DNA of 64,000 nt from Paraphysoderma sedebokerense (taxonomy: Eukaryota; Blastocladiomycota; Physodermatomycetes; Physodermatales; Physodermataceae): assembly GCA_025602915.1 (NCBI GenBank), contig JAHLJZ010000060.1, positions 1-64,000 of the forward strand. Reading direction: 5' to 3'. How positions within the stretch are numbered: the stretch's first letter is position 1; the number at the start of each line of letters is the position of its first letter. The notes below the pieces were generated by a model. It saw only the letters and a program-made list of their open reading frames with translations, was not told the DNA's origin and did not search any database. Both the position numbers and the translations under genes were made by a program. Below, in pieces: positions 10,331 to 21,594 of the stretch.

Positions 10331-12942
10331 TCAAGATTGGAGAAAGAAATTTAGCGTCGGGGCAATAGGTAGAATGTTAGTGAGGGCGAGTACTACGGAG
10401 GTTAGCAAGGTGGGGAAGAGAAATATCAGAGGGAAAGTGATGGAGGACAGGATAATATACTCATCCAGCTCGCATTTTAATCTTGAGTTCTTGGTTTCCT
10501 TCCTCACGTCACGTTTGCCTCCACCCACGCCATTAGAAAACTCGGACTTCAGAATTTCTTGTGCAGTTAATCGGTTTTTAGGTTCATAGATTAGCAAATG
10601 TTCTAAGAGATTTATTGCGGGAGCAACAGACGCTAGAGAATGCGGGTGAAGCGCCTCCTGCGCGATGATGGGGAGCGTGGTCCGTTGACTATTTGATGAA
10701 CGAATATCAAAATATTAGGAAAGTTCTCAACAAGAAGGAAAAACGAAGATTAATAGAGCTAAAAGATGTACATACGTATTATGTGATACCCATTTCGCCC
10801 ATTCACATCTACAGATACCCTCGAAGTTGTGTTCGCTTGGTAGTCCTAATAGCTTCACGATACAATCAAGCTGATCAATCTCAAAATCCTTCGGTATAAG
10901 ATTTATTGGCACTCCATGTGGATATCCAATGGTCCTTATCAGTGGCGTCTTGTTATGCAAGGATGACTTTTGGCAGATCAATGAGGAAGCCTGGCTAGGA
11001 AGAACGCCATTGGAAGAAAGACTACTAAAGGTTGCTGGATGAGGGTGGACAGGAGGACAAGACTTTGTAATCCATTGTCTGCGAGACAGGCCTCGAAATG
11101 GCTGGTGTCCGAAAATTAGTTCGAAGAGGATACACCCAAGTGACCAAATATCTGTTGAAGAGTCAATCATGGAAGTGATATTCAAGAGCTAGAAAGTATG
11201 CAGAGGAGAACTAACCGATGCTGCAATCATAATCGCTCATGCCGAGTAACAGTTCTATATGGGGCATTTTCAATTCGATGGACGTCAACATTGATTAAGA
11301 AATATATCTGTAAGTTGCTTGTCAAGAATCAAATGAACAATGGGGATCAAACTGACCTGGTGCCCTATACCACTGCAGATGGATCAATGCGTCCACGCAT
11401 GGACATCAGTATAAAACGTTAACTCATGTATGTCCAATCCTAACCGCTAATGAAAAGAACCTCTAACGAACCAAGCTGACGACAACAGCATCAACGTCCA
11501 CCAATTTTACTGGCGGATCTTGAAATTTTCTGGAGATCCCGAAATCAGCTAAAGATATTTTATACGAATCAACCCCATGTCAGTCTTCGGTTATTTTTAA
11601 CCAACTGAAGCTAACTGTTGAATCTAATACTAGTGGTAAATGACACAGTAGATCTCAACAAACCAATTTTGACTACCCCTGATTTTTGAATATATCGATG
11701 GATAAAGTGAGACAGAAACTGCAGTTAGCGTGTGATCAATGTGTTCAGAATCAAGCAAGAGAGTGATAGATAGATCAAACCATGTTCCTCAGGAGACGTG
11801 GATATTAAAATATTTTGTGGTTTCTGTTCGATTGGATGAATTTATTAGTGCCTTTAAAACCTAATCTTGTAAATTTCGCTGAATCCTCTTTCACATAAGA
11901 CATTATGCGTTGGTTGAACTTTGCGGAATATGAAGCATAGATAATTCAAGGTAAAGAAGGTCGGAACTCGGAAGGAATAAATACCAAATCACGGTGCATA
12001 ATCCAGTTTGAGTGAAGGTATTCGAGACCCTGTGCCGTGGTCGTTGGAATATTCATGCAAAATATAAAGGCAGAGAGTATTAGCTTTTGAGACATATCGA
12101 GGTGTGGTGAGGGCCGAACTTCCGATTCTCGAGGATGGAAGCGATCGAGAATTAAGAAGACACACCTTAGTGATCTGATAGAAAATGGACGTAATATTTT
12201 GCATGGGTAATAGAGGATCTCGCTTAATTGAGCTGCAGCTGGTGTAAGTAATTACATTTTTGTGGCAGTCAATCATATACTAATATCAACAACTGTTAAC
12301 TATTCGTATTGGGCATCGTGGATGGTACGCGGAAAATGAACAGAGACACCGCCAAAAACGAGATGACGCATAAAACAAATGAATGGATTTCTTACAGCCA
12401 AATCGAGTTCCATGTACTCCATCATCAGACCAATTTGAGGCATATTATCATGAAAGACTTCAAAACGCTGGTGAAGGTTTGACTCTTGGGTCTCTGTTAT
12501 GGCCCGACGAGGATCGTGGCGTTTTTCACCTCTTGTTGATGAAACGTTACCAGTTCCCTTAGATTGAACAACACCCAGAAACCGGATGCAGTTGGGGTGA
12601 CTTAGTTCTTGCAATATGGATAATTCCCTACACCATGATACTGGAAAATAAGTGGATGACTTGGCATGTGCTTTCAGTTTGGTGACCTTGATGGCAACTT
12701 TTCTTGGCGACCTACGATGGAAAATATTCAGTAGATCAGTCTCCGATGTCCCAAAACTAAAGGATATGATACAGTGTTTGTCCTCGTAGAAAAGTCAATA
12801 GTGATCTCTATGAGGTTCAAGATACCCACGGTTTGTTTAGAGTGCCTCTGTATACGACACCATAAGTTCCTTCGCCTAGAACCGAATCGGCGGAAACGGT
12901 TATCAGATTTGCGTTTATTCTTGAAGGAAGGATGGGAGCCAT
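10331..12942 (-). CDS. CDK8-like Mediator kinase
   Basis: Eleven exons on minus: 12942-12830, 12711-12396, 12279-12166, 12029-11985, 11823-11781, 11678-11664, 11548-11472, 11372-11357, 11254-11216, 11151-10776, 10688-10331. They total 1,512 bp, about 503 residues. The kinase landmarks are intact: glycine loop GEGTYG (23-28), VAIK lysine 46, PVSWCREL helix C (compare SMSACRE of CDK8), HRDLKPQN (193-200), ADFG (216-219), DAVVVSLVWYRAPELLLG and DIWSLGCILFEL. CDK8 pairs with cyclin C in the Mediator kinase module and phosphorylates transcription regulators. Human CDK8 has DMG where this protein has DFG. Exons of 15 and 16 bp sit at DFG and the activation segment. The tail after residue 425 is unexpectedly hydrophobic; a GTGGGT donor and CCGTAG acceptor would instead give a short hydrophilic end. 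An alternative start lies at 13008. Confidence 0.85.
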
Positions 12943-13361
12943 TGATGATATAAGCGGAAAGGGTATATGGATGCCGGCTATCAAGAGGGAGGAGAAAAAG
13001 CACAACAAGGAGGAGCATATTTATAGTTCTCTCGGTGGATGATTTGCAATGAGAACAATTGCCGAGTGAATGCACACCTCTGAGAGATGGTAGCCAATAC
13101 AACGACACATAGCATGTGCTGTAACAGCATTCTCTGTTCTATCTCTCATGCAGTCTTATAACAGCATATTTTTCCCATGTATTCATTATTGAAAATTAAG
13201 TCCCTTTTCGTTGTCGTTGTCGATGTCTTAATTTGGCAATTTGCATTTTTGATGAACTCGCGTCGATCCATCTTGGCCTGAGCAGATTCGCATTCTTATC
13301 GTCAGCATTTTAGTTTTAAATAGTTGTTTGCCATCTTGACAGCTGCAATAATTAGACAAAT
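12943..13361. other. Divergent promoter region, CDK8-like and DNAI7
   Basis: About 420 bp between the divergent kinase and DNAI7 genes. The in-frame upstream extension of the kinase ORF ends here. No clear TATA box. Confidence 0.4.
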
Positions 13362-16300
13362 ATGGGAGAAAAAAAGAAAAAGAAATCGAAAAAAGAAATC
13401 GAAGCTGGTGAATTCTCTCTTCTCTTTGCCCTTCTCTGCTCACGGTTGAAGTCTGCCACCGCCCAGACAGCATTCATTGTTCTTGTGGCGACAATCTAAC
13501 TATCGGTTTCTCCTCTACAAACAGAGCGACTGGCGGCAGAGGATGCAAGAAGACAGGCAGAAGAAGGTATGCAATCACTACTTTACGGCTGTCATTATCT
13601 GTTTATCAGCATGAAGTGAGAAAGTCGGATAACATGCTCACACGAGCCACCGATAGCCTTGCGGTTGGAAGAACTTCGACGACAAAAAGAGAGGGAGGAG
13701 AAAGAAAAGAAGGAAAGAGATGCTCAGGAGGTTTTATTATCACAGGTAGACATTACTTTGCTTTACTTCTACATTTATAATCTTCTAGATAATTAAAACA
13801 TTTCGTCTAATCAGGAGATTGCGAATTTTCAAAAGCAGTTGGATGAACTTGCAATTATACAGAATTTAAACAACGCCCACGTTAGATTAAAAGATCAAAA
13901 ATTAATCGAGGAACAAGATGTACTACTACACTTTTGATAAGCTGCATTTTTGTGTTGACTAACTGATCCGCTATTCGGAAATTGTCAACGCCGAATACAT
14001 AATGATTGTCAGTGGTTCAACTTCATCAATTGTTCGAACATACCAAATCCGCGAATCGAACGAGACACCACAACATACCTATCAGTTTGGAATGGATATC
14101 GAGTTGTCGAGGCGGAGCCAACATTGAATGAATTGAAGAAAGCGCTGTCTGAAGCGGAGGAGGTAAATCATTGAACTTTCTTCCTCTTCACCTCTTCCTA
14201 CTATTTCTTCTTTGGCGATACACTATTGAAAGGACGGTTGAATTTCTAACTCCTGCCCTCTCATTCATGCTTCAAAATTTGACCTTTATCAGTTGACATC
14301 GGCAATTATAACACAGTATTGCGTATCATTGTCTAATGGAGATCACAATACTGTCCAGCGTTTGGTTGCGCAACTTAGAATGCTGAGATCAATGGTCTTG
14401 AGTAAATGGGACGCCGTTACCTTAAATATCTTACAGGTACGGTGTTTACTTCCAATACCATCTTCCTTTCCATCGGTTCCTTTTAAATCTTGCCTTAATG
14501 ATTTGCATTATCGCTGTTACGCTTCAGTCTAATAATCGAGTAACCTCCGTTGTTTAGAACACAGATTACTTCCCTCGCGAACCGAATGAGAACTTTCAGT
14601 ATTTCGCGGATATGTACCCACACTATCTGTATGGGGTGTGGGGCAACTTGATTAAGAATTCAAGGTTCAGTTTACTTGCTTCGTCTTCTCTGTAGCAATT
14701 GAGCCTGACTGATAGCCATTGATCATGATAGGCACAAATCAGTTTGCTTCTCCGACAATCCACATTTCTCGCTCCAACTTCCTCGCCCTATAGCCTTAGC
14801 TAATGTAGGGATCAGAATGCTATACTATACCGGTGTTGCCGAAGGACTAGTGTTTTGCCATACGCCTACAATAGACCGACTTTCGAGAAGCGATGAAAAC
14901 AATAGTAAAAAATGCTCAATGAGCGTTATCGGTGGGGTACTCTACTTTGATTTAGTGGAACTTCCGGAACCCCCTAAAGTTGTGGAGTTTTGGACTTTGA
15001 GGCCTGGTGTGTATCGTTAACTACTATTCATAGTTGTCTGCTTCCCCCGGCTGTACATGTCTTGCTGATATTAGGTGGACTTCATTTTGTACATGGAATT
15101 TCTCCGTAACACCTTCAGTCTTTCCATCAACCGGCAATCTCAGACGTCTGCCATACCCATTCTCAAGACTAGTTTCGGATAAAGGCAAGCCACTCCCAAC
15201 AGACACTACTACGGATTCAAACTTAACTCGCAGTGACCCGGTTTCACAGAAAGATTTCACAGCAGAAACTGATCTTTCAACTTCAACTCCAAATTCGAAC
15301 GGATCCAAACCGGCCGCCTCTCAAAATTCAGGGATGCGATCTGGAGAAGTCAGTGTTGGAATGCCCCAAATAGACGAAACCAGCATGTTGACTGTGACGT
15401 ATCCGTTACGGTCGGGAATGTTTCTAACCCCTGAGGCTAATGTGATGTATTGGGACGAAACCGAGAAAGGGTGGAAGGGCGATGGAATCGTTTCTGTAGA
15501 ATTGGGAGGTGGTTAGTTGATTTTACTTCCATACCTAGCGTAATGAAGCTGCAAGTAACTCAAATCATGATTGTTATCTGACGTTTCAAACGGATTGTTC
15601 AAATTATGTAATACTCAATTACTGGGTTATGCTTATTTTTCTCGTATGATTTTAAACTAAAGATCGAGGTTATGTTAGATTTAAGACCATCCATTTCAAA
15701 CCAACCGCTATTGTTCAGGTGGGGATTATTTTATTTAACTCGTTTTTCTGTTAAATTACGGAAGCTAGTTATCTCGTATCTAAAACCCAACTTCGAAATG
15801 TTTTCGCTTCGTCTTGAAACGACAGCCCGCCACCTCACAGTTTCCGTACAAATTCTGGTCACTTCAACCGTTGTCCGCTAATTCATGTAGGTTGAAAATC
15901 AAAGGACGTTATCATGAGATTGAGTTGGATATAGATGAGAGTGGCGTTCAATTAAAGAAACCGCTGTTGCCGGAATTGAACCATACTAACGCCCACGAGA
16001 AAGGAATCGAAAGGTTCGGAGCGGGAAAAAGAGAGGGAATTCAATTTTTATTGATGGTTTGTCTTACACTTTAATTTGGGTTTCTGGTGGCAATGTAAAA
16101 ATTGACTATTTCGCCGAATTATTCATCTCATAATATTTTTGACTGCTGTCACGGTAAATCTGGTGCATGATCAAACTTAACAATCACTGTTCGGTGTGGT
16201 GGACAAAATTCTCATGATGACTATGCTTGGGTTCTTTGATAGAAACTGGCACAACTAGGCTTAAACTTTATGGCCTTGTCAGGAGATGATCTTGGCGACG

Positions 16301-17286
16301 ATGGTATCGCAAAGGGACTTCGACCGAAGGTTCAATAGATATCTACTTTTTATCAGTACCTCCGCGTATATACTTCACTTGTGTTTCATGTTCTAACCCT
16401 TTAACTGATTTTTATTCCCAAAGAAACAAGCGACATTATCTGCCCTTTCAGACGGTATTTCACTGTGCTGTTCGGCTTTTGCGTTTAAAAAGAGCGATTG
16501 TAATTTGAAGGCTGGACCATCTGCTTGTGCAGTCGAAGTCAAGAAAGTAGTTGAATTTGCACCTCTGGTTGATTTGGTAGACGACGTATCTGATAAAAGG
16601 GCGGAAGAAATAAGTAATGAAGAAAAATTGAAAGTGCTGGAAATTAATAAGGTAATAACTAATCATGTGATTTTTTGCATCCTTCCACTCACTTTTATGT
16701 TTGCTCTATCATGACACCTTATATTTATCTATACTTCTTTAGGATGCGATTTCGCCACCACCGGTACTGCAACACACATCGGGCTCTCCACGGTCGGCTT
16801 CATCGCAAGTTTCGCCCGGAGCTTCCGTGGCAAATGTGATACCGCCGAAATCAGACTTTTTTACTACTGTATATGACTCTGAATTTATGTCCAATGCTAG
16901 AGATGAGAAAGAACGGACGATGGAGAACGGAGACCTGGGCAAGCAGGTAGCGTTTGTAGGGGAGGTTTGGGACGTTATTAGACCCAAGAGAGAAGTAGAG
17001 TTCAAAATCAAGGAAGGAACCATGGTTCGTTTACAGCTTTCTGACCTTTCTTGGCTATACCATTAATAACACAACTTTGAATTGCCGTTTCTTCTCCATC
17101 GTCAATCATCAAACCGATAAGCCAAAATCGACGGTTTATCATCTCCTCCTCGATATCATTCAAAGCTCAAGCGACGCTGCAGAAGTAAAAGAATTGTTGA
17201 ATAAACGGGTAACGGCAAGCAGCAGCTTATATATTCGTACCGTTCGACAGGTGTTGATGCAGACTGGGGTTTTGGAGTGGTCCTAG
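13362..17286 (+). CDS. Axonemal dynein intermediate chain-associated DNAI7 (CASC1/IC97)
   Basis: A many-exon gene. Supported exons include 13362-13407, 13525-13566, 13657-13745, 13815-13919, 14013-14162, 14293-14436, 14558-14664 and one from 14732, then others to 17286. It starts with a highly charged coiled coil (ERLAAEDARRQAEE, LRLEELRRQKEREEKEK). This leads to the family core WFNFINCSNIPNP, then TTTYLSVWNGY, then VGIRMLYYTG, GGVLYFDLVELP, RLPYPFSRLV, FPYKFWSLQPLSANSCRL, and the closing VRQVLMQTGVLEWS. IC97/DNAI7 belongs to the inner-arm dynein I1/f environment of motile flagella, so the organism should make swimming cells. Joins near 15010-15075 and 15720-15850 are ambiguous: two acceptors fit at the second. 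Acidic/Ser-rich inserts near 15190-15370 and 16500-16850 are probably disordered. Confidence 0.87.
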
Positions 17287-17640
17287 AGAGAAGAAGAAAG
17301 GTGAAAAGACGCGGTCGAAATGGCCAGTTGTATCCATGTGGACGTCAATAAACTTTGTCAATGGATTTATATCGCACTTATTATTCCCAATATCCCTTAA
17401 TCTGCATCTACAATGGATGTATTTTGCTGAATGAATGGAATTGTGGACGGAGCGTCGGACGGGATTCCTTGCGGGTAAAAGGATTCGGTTCACGGGTTTA
17501 CCGGTTCACCAGCAAGCGAAAATGTAAACACATCCGTTCCCTTTCCTCATCCATCGTCGTCATCCATCCCTCGTTCCGCATCATCCGCACACATCTCTCC
17601 GCACAGATACTCTCGCATCCTCGCATTAGAACCAGATACA
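17287..17640. other. Promoter region of the V-ATPase gene
   Basis: About 350 bp. A 152-codon frame crosses it and the first two V-ATPase exons in a different frame; its composition is not protein-like. Confidence 0.4.
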
Positions 17641-18824
17641 ATGTCTCAACCGTCCGAACTTTGTCCCGGTATGCTTGGCCCCTTTTCTGCGAGAGAATCG
17701 ACTGCCGACACGTTCGGTGGGAAAATAACCGGCTACTAACCGTACTCCTCTACCTGTTTCTGTTCCTACTTGAACAATCCAGTATATGCCCCTTTCTTCG
17801 GTGCCATGGGTAGTGCTGCCAGTATCATATTTACCTGTATGTTACATTTTTAGTTTCTTTCTTGGCGACCTTTTGTCGTTTGGTTTGGCGGACAGGAGCG
17901 TGTTGTCAGGCTATATTGAAGGATTGTAGAAGTTCTGAACACTGTGATTTCGTTTATTTATGACTGTACGACTGATACTGATGGATTATTTCCATGACAA
18001 TCCGTCGTGGCCAATCTTCTCAATACATATTTCGGCACATCACTCCACCGCATCTTCTCATCGCTCGGTTACTCTCGAACTCGACACTCCTAAAATGAAT
18101 CAGGCTTTGGAGCTGCTTATGGAACAGCAAAATCAGGTGTCGGTATTTCGGCTATGGGTGTCATGAAACCAGATATGATCATGAAATCTGTTGTTCCCGT
18201 TGTCATGGCTGGTATTATTGCTATTTACGGGTTGGTCGTGAGTGTGTTGATTTCAGATGGCTGTACGTATTTCTTTTCATTTCACTTTTGTTTTTCAAAT
18301 ATGGGGGTTTATAGCGGCGTATTGGCTGTTAAGAATCTCGTTCGGAATAAATTCTCTACCAGTTTCGTGCTCTGAATCGACTAATAACCCTCTTTTCCTT
18401 TTCTCCTTTTCATCATTTCCGCGGGCTTATCAAATGGTTTATGTATCTTTGCGTTCTTACCTGATGTGCTATCTCAGTTAAACAAGTTATGTCGCTGTAC
18501 ACAGCCTTCATCCAACTTGGCGCTGGATTGTCTGTGGGATTAGCCGGATTAGCCGCAGGTTTCGCCATTGGTGTTGTCGGAGATGCTGGTGTTCGAGGAG
18601 CAGCCCAGCAACCTAGATTGTTTATTGGAATGATTTTAATTCTGATTTTCGCTGAAGTATTGGGTCTTTATGGTATCATTCCGTTTTCCGGTTCCTTTAC
18701 TTGATTCCTTAGACTAATGAATGATTTCTTCAACTTTCATTGTTGCCGGTCTCCTGTATCGCCACTAGGTCTTATTGTTGCCCTCATCCTCAACACAAAA
18801 GCAACAAGCGGCACCGTTTGTTAA
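17641..18824 (+). CDS. VMA3: V-type ATPase 16-kDa proteolipid subunit c
   Basis: Exons 17641-17668, 17783-17836, 18104-18262, 18487-18672 and 18769-18824 give 160 residues, the same length as yeast Vma3. Four membrane helices are present. Recognition blocks are [60 protein letters not shown] and [18 protein letters not shown]. The proton-carrying glutamate is kept in [13 protein letters not shown] of helix 4. The subunit forms the c-ring of the V0 sector and drives acidification of vacuoles and endosomes. All four introns fall in or beside helix-coding sequence, and the splice phases agree (phase 1 throughout). The loop between helices 2 and 3 (SDGFMSLY) carries an intron. Confidence 0.95.
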
Positions 18825-19432
18825 AAAATAATTATATAGTCAAGTCTTCTATCATTCCAAAAAAGAATCAATCTGTATATCCCCTTTTGTTGTTGTTCAG
18901 TTATTATTCAATATATACTTTGTGCAATGTCCGGAGTTTTCCATCTAAAAAACGTATGAAGACGGTGAAAGAAATCGAGATATGTGATTGAAAAGATCCT
19001 CACAAGATGCAATAAATATTGTAATTATGTCAGTTTCTCTCATGGAAAACACGCCAGAATCACAGCAAATCTAATCAGCAGCGGCAATCCCAGTCTGACA
19101 TTTAGGTTTTGAAGAGGACATTTCGGATAAATATAATAGCACTTTGTGAAAGTCATAGTCCAATGTCTGTAGCAATCATAGATAACGATGCGGGATGTTA
19201 CGGAGAAGAGCACAATGTCGCAACGCAAGATGCAATTTAAACTTTAACACAATGGTCGCGGAAAGCGCAAAAAAAAATCAACAAAAAGGAGGCTCGGGTG
19301 TGACAAGTGTGGAGAATACGAATGACCGTTGAAAATCCATCTCCTTGATTATCTCCGTTCTTTTAATTCCCGTTAAACTTTTGCATTCCCCCCTATATTG
19401 TTAAAGTCAGCGATAGAGAACGCAATCCAAAC
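18825..19432. other. Intergenic
   Basis: 3' flank of the proteolipid gene and promoter of the mitochondrial carrier. AATAAA-like signal at about 19010 on plus. Short minus ORF at 19040-19228 not supported. Confidence 0.4.
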
Positions 19433-21310
19433 ATGTCGAGTGCATCTGCCAAAGTAGATTCAACAGCAACCCCAACTCCCGTTGCCTCCAAACCGAAGGC
19501 ATTGCCTTTTCATTGGCAATTATTTTCTGGAGCTGTCGCCGGTAATTTGCAATGACTAATTCTGAATTATTTTATTGGTTTAATAGTGCAAATGTTTGCA
19601 ATAAGTGAATGCGGGAGATTGATGTCTTGGACGAAAACTAAACAATTTTTAGTCCTTGCGGCTGAATAGAGCAGATACTAACGTTCATTTTCTGTTAATT
19701 ATTCCTGTTATTTCTGATTTGATATGTTGTATGCCATTTTGGGTCGAATCCTATCGATATATTTGTATTTGCCATTTTGCTCTATCATCGAAAATGCAAT
19801 TGATATTGTTATATTACCTTTGACTCATTTCGAAATGCCCGTGGACCTTGAACATTTACGGTTAAAACTCACTTCGACTTCAATTAATCTGTTTCCAATT
19901 ACTTTGCTGGATTTGGCTCCATTTATTTGCTGTGATATTGCCTATTTTTCCTTTCATGCTTTGGACCGATTATACAGGTGTAACCGAGTTACTGGTCATG
20001 TACCCACTGGATGTAGTGAAAACAAGATTTCAATTACAAGTTGGTACTGGCGGTAAAGATGGATACACTTCTATTGCGGATTGTTTCAGAAAAATCATTA
20101 AGAATGAAGGGTTTGTTTCTTCTATCACTTTACCTGAAACTTGACAAATTTCTAAAGCTGTCTTGAAAATCAGGTTCGGCCGATTATATCGAGGAGTACT
20201 TCCCCCAGTTTTGGTTGAAGCACCAAAGAGGGCAACCAAATTTGCAGCAAAGTATGCTGTCTTTTTGTTTCACTTTCGTTATTCTTTCTTCTGGGTTCAC
20301 CTCTACGAATGTCGCAACTCTATCTGTTATTCTTTGTTGAATCATTGATGCTGATGTCCGTCTTTTCCAATAGCGAACAATACACCACTCTATATCGAAA
20401 TCTCTTCAATATCCCCACCGGCAAACCCATGCCTCATCCTCTAGTCATTTTAACAGGAGTTAGTGCAGGTTGTACTGAGGCTTTTTTGGTTGTCAGCTTT
20501 GAATTAGTCAAAATCAGGTTACAGGACAAAAATAATGTAGGTCCATTCAACTAATTATTCTGACCTTAACTTTTACCAGAGGGAATGCGAAATTGTATAT
20601 TGTGACTAACATTCGATTTATTCAAGGCTGGTAAATACAAATCGACGATGGATTGTGTTAGCAAGATTCTTCGCGAAGAAGGTATGACCTTTCACTTTAT
20701 TCTGTATCTTCCCTTCGCTTTTCCCCCTTTCTATTTGCTTCGCTCCTAGGCTGCTCGTTGTACCGCTGGATCTATAAGTTAACTGTACATCAATAGGGCC
20801 AATGGCTTTCTTTAAGGGATTAGAATCTACACTGTGGCGTCATGCTACATGGAACGGTGGTTATTTCGCGGTCATTAACCTTGTCAACCAGAGGTTGCCG
20901 GAGACAGAAGTACGTATTTTAGTTTAGTTCAACCTTGTCATCTGTTTTTCTTCATTTTCACTGATCATTCCTGATTTTTTCTCCTTCCGGATTAATTATT
21001 CACTCCAACGTAGACGAAATCCGGCATGCTCCTAAATAAATTTATATCTGGTACCTTCGGTGGTACTGTCGGTACCATGCTTAATACACCGTTTGACGTT
21101 GTCAAAACTCGTGTACAAAACCAAACTGCGAGCCAAAATCCCAAATACAATTGGGCCATTCCAGCTCTTGGGACAATAGCTAGAGAAGAAGGGCTAAGAG
21201 CTCTATATAAAGGATTTGTTCCTAAAGTGTTAAGATTAGGTCCAGGTGGAGGTATTTTATATGTTGTCTATGATCAGGTGAGCGAATTCATCAAGAAGAA
21301 CGTGTTATAA
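19433..21310 (+). CDS. ODC1: Mitochondrial 2-oxodicarboxylate carrier
   Basis: Seven exons (19433-19541, 19978-20110, 20174-20251, 20374-20536, 20627-20681, 20797-20909, 21014-21310) encode about 315 residues with three Solcar repeats. The carrier signatures read PLDVVKTRFQ, SFELVKIRLQ and PFDVVKTRVQ. Blocks typical of Odc1/SLC25A21 are LPFHWQLFSGAVAG, GRLYRGVLPPVLVEAPKRATKF and LWRHATWNGGYFAVIN. The family exchanges 2-oxoadipate and 2-oxoglutarate across the inner membrane, linking to lysine and tryptophan metabolism. The short N-terminal arm (Ser/Thr/Ala/Pro-rich) faces the intermembrane space in related carriers. A related dicarboxylate or tricarboxylate carrier is the main alternative, but the contact-site blocks fit Odc best. 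Confidence 0.9.
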
Positions 21311-21594
21311 TTGAAATGAGGACGAGGGAAAGAAGGATTGGACAGATTGTTGATTTTTAATCGATAATATTCATAAGAAAACTTGATTAGTTATTGAGTT
21401 TAGATATTTTTATCTAGTATTTGTTCTTTAAAAACGTAATAAATTCGGCATCATTCCCAACCCGGCATCATGCAGATGTTCAAACTGATTCCCAAAGCAA
21501 GCAGGAGCGCGATAGAGTATATGCCCACTGTCTTCCCATAATACAAATCGATCATTTCTACATTTACACACATATACAGAAACTTAGCATTATC

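Noticed and set aside
11850-11920. Alternative kinase exon that would replace HRDLKPxN by a sequence without the catalytic Lys and Asn (apparent pseudokinase)
   Set aside because: A better acceptor at 11824 gives HRDLKPQNIL in frame and the 15-bp exon then restores VVKIADFG, so the kinase is read as catalytically complete.
17355-17813. 152-codon plus ORF before and across the V-ATPase start
   Set aside because: Overlaps two V-ATPase exons in another frame and has a basic, non-protein-like composition.
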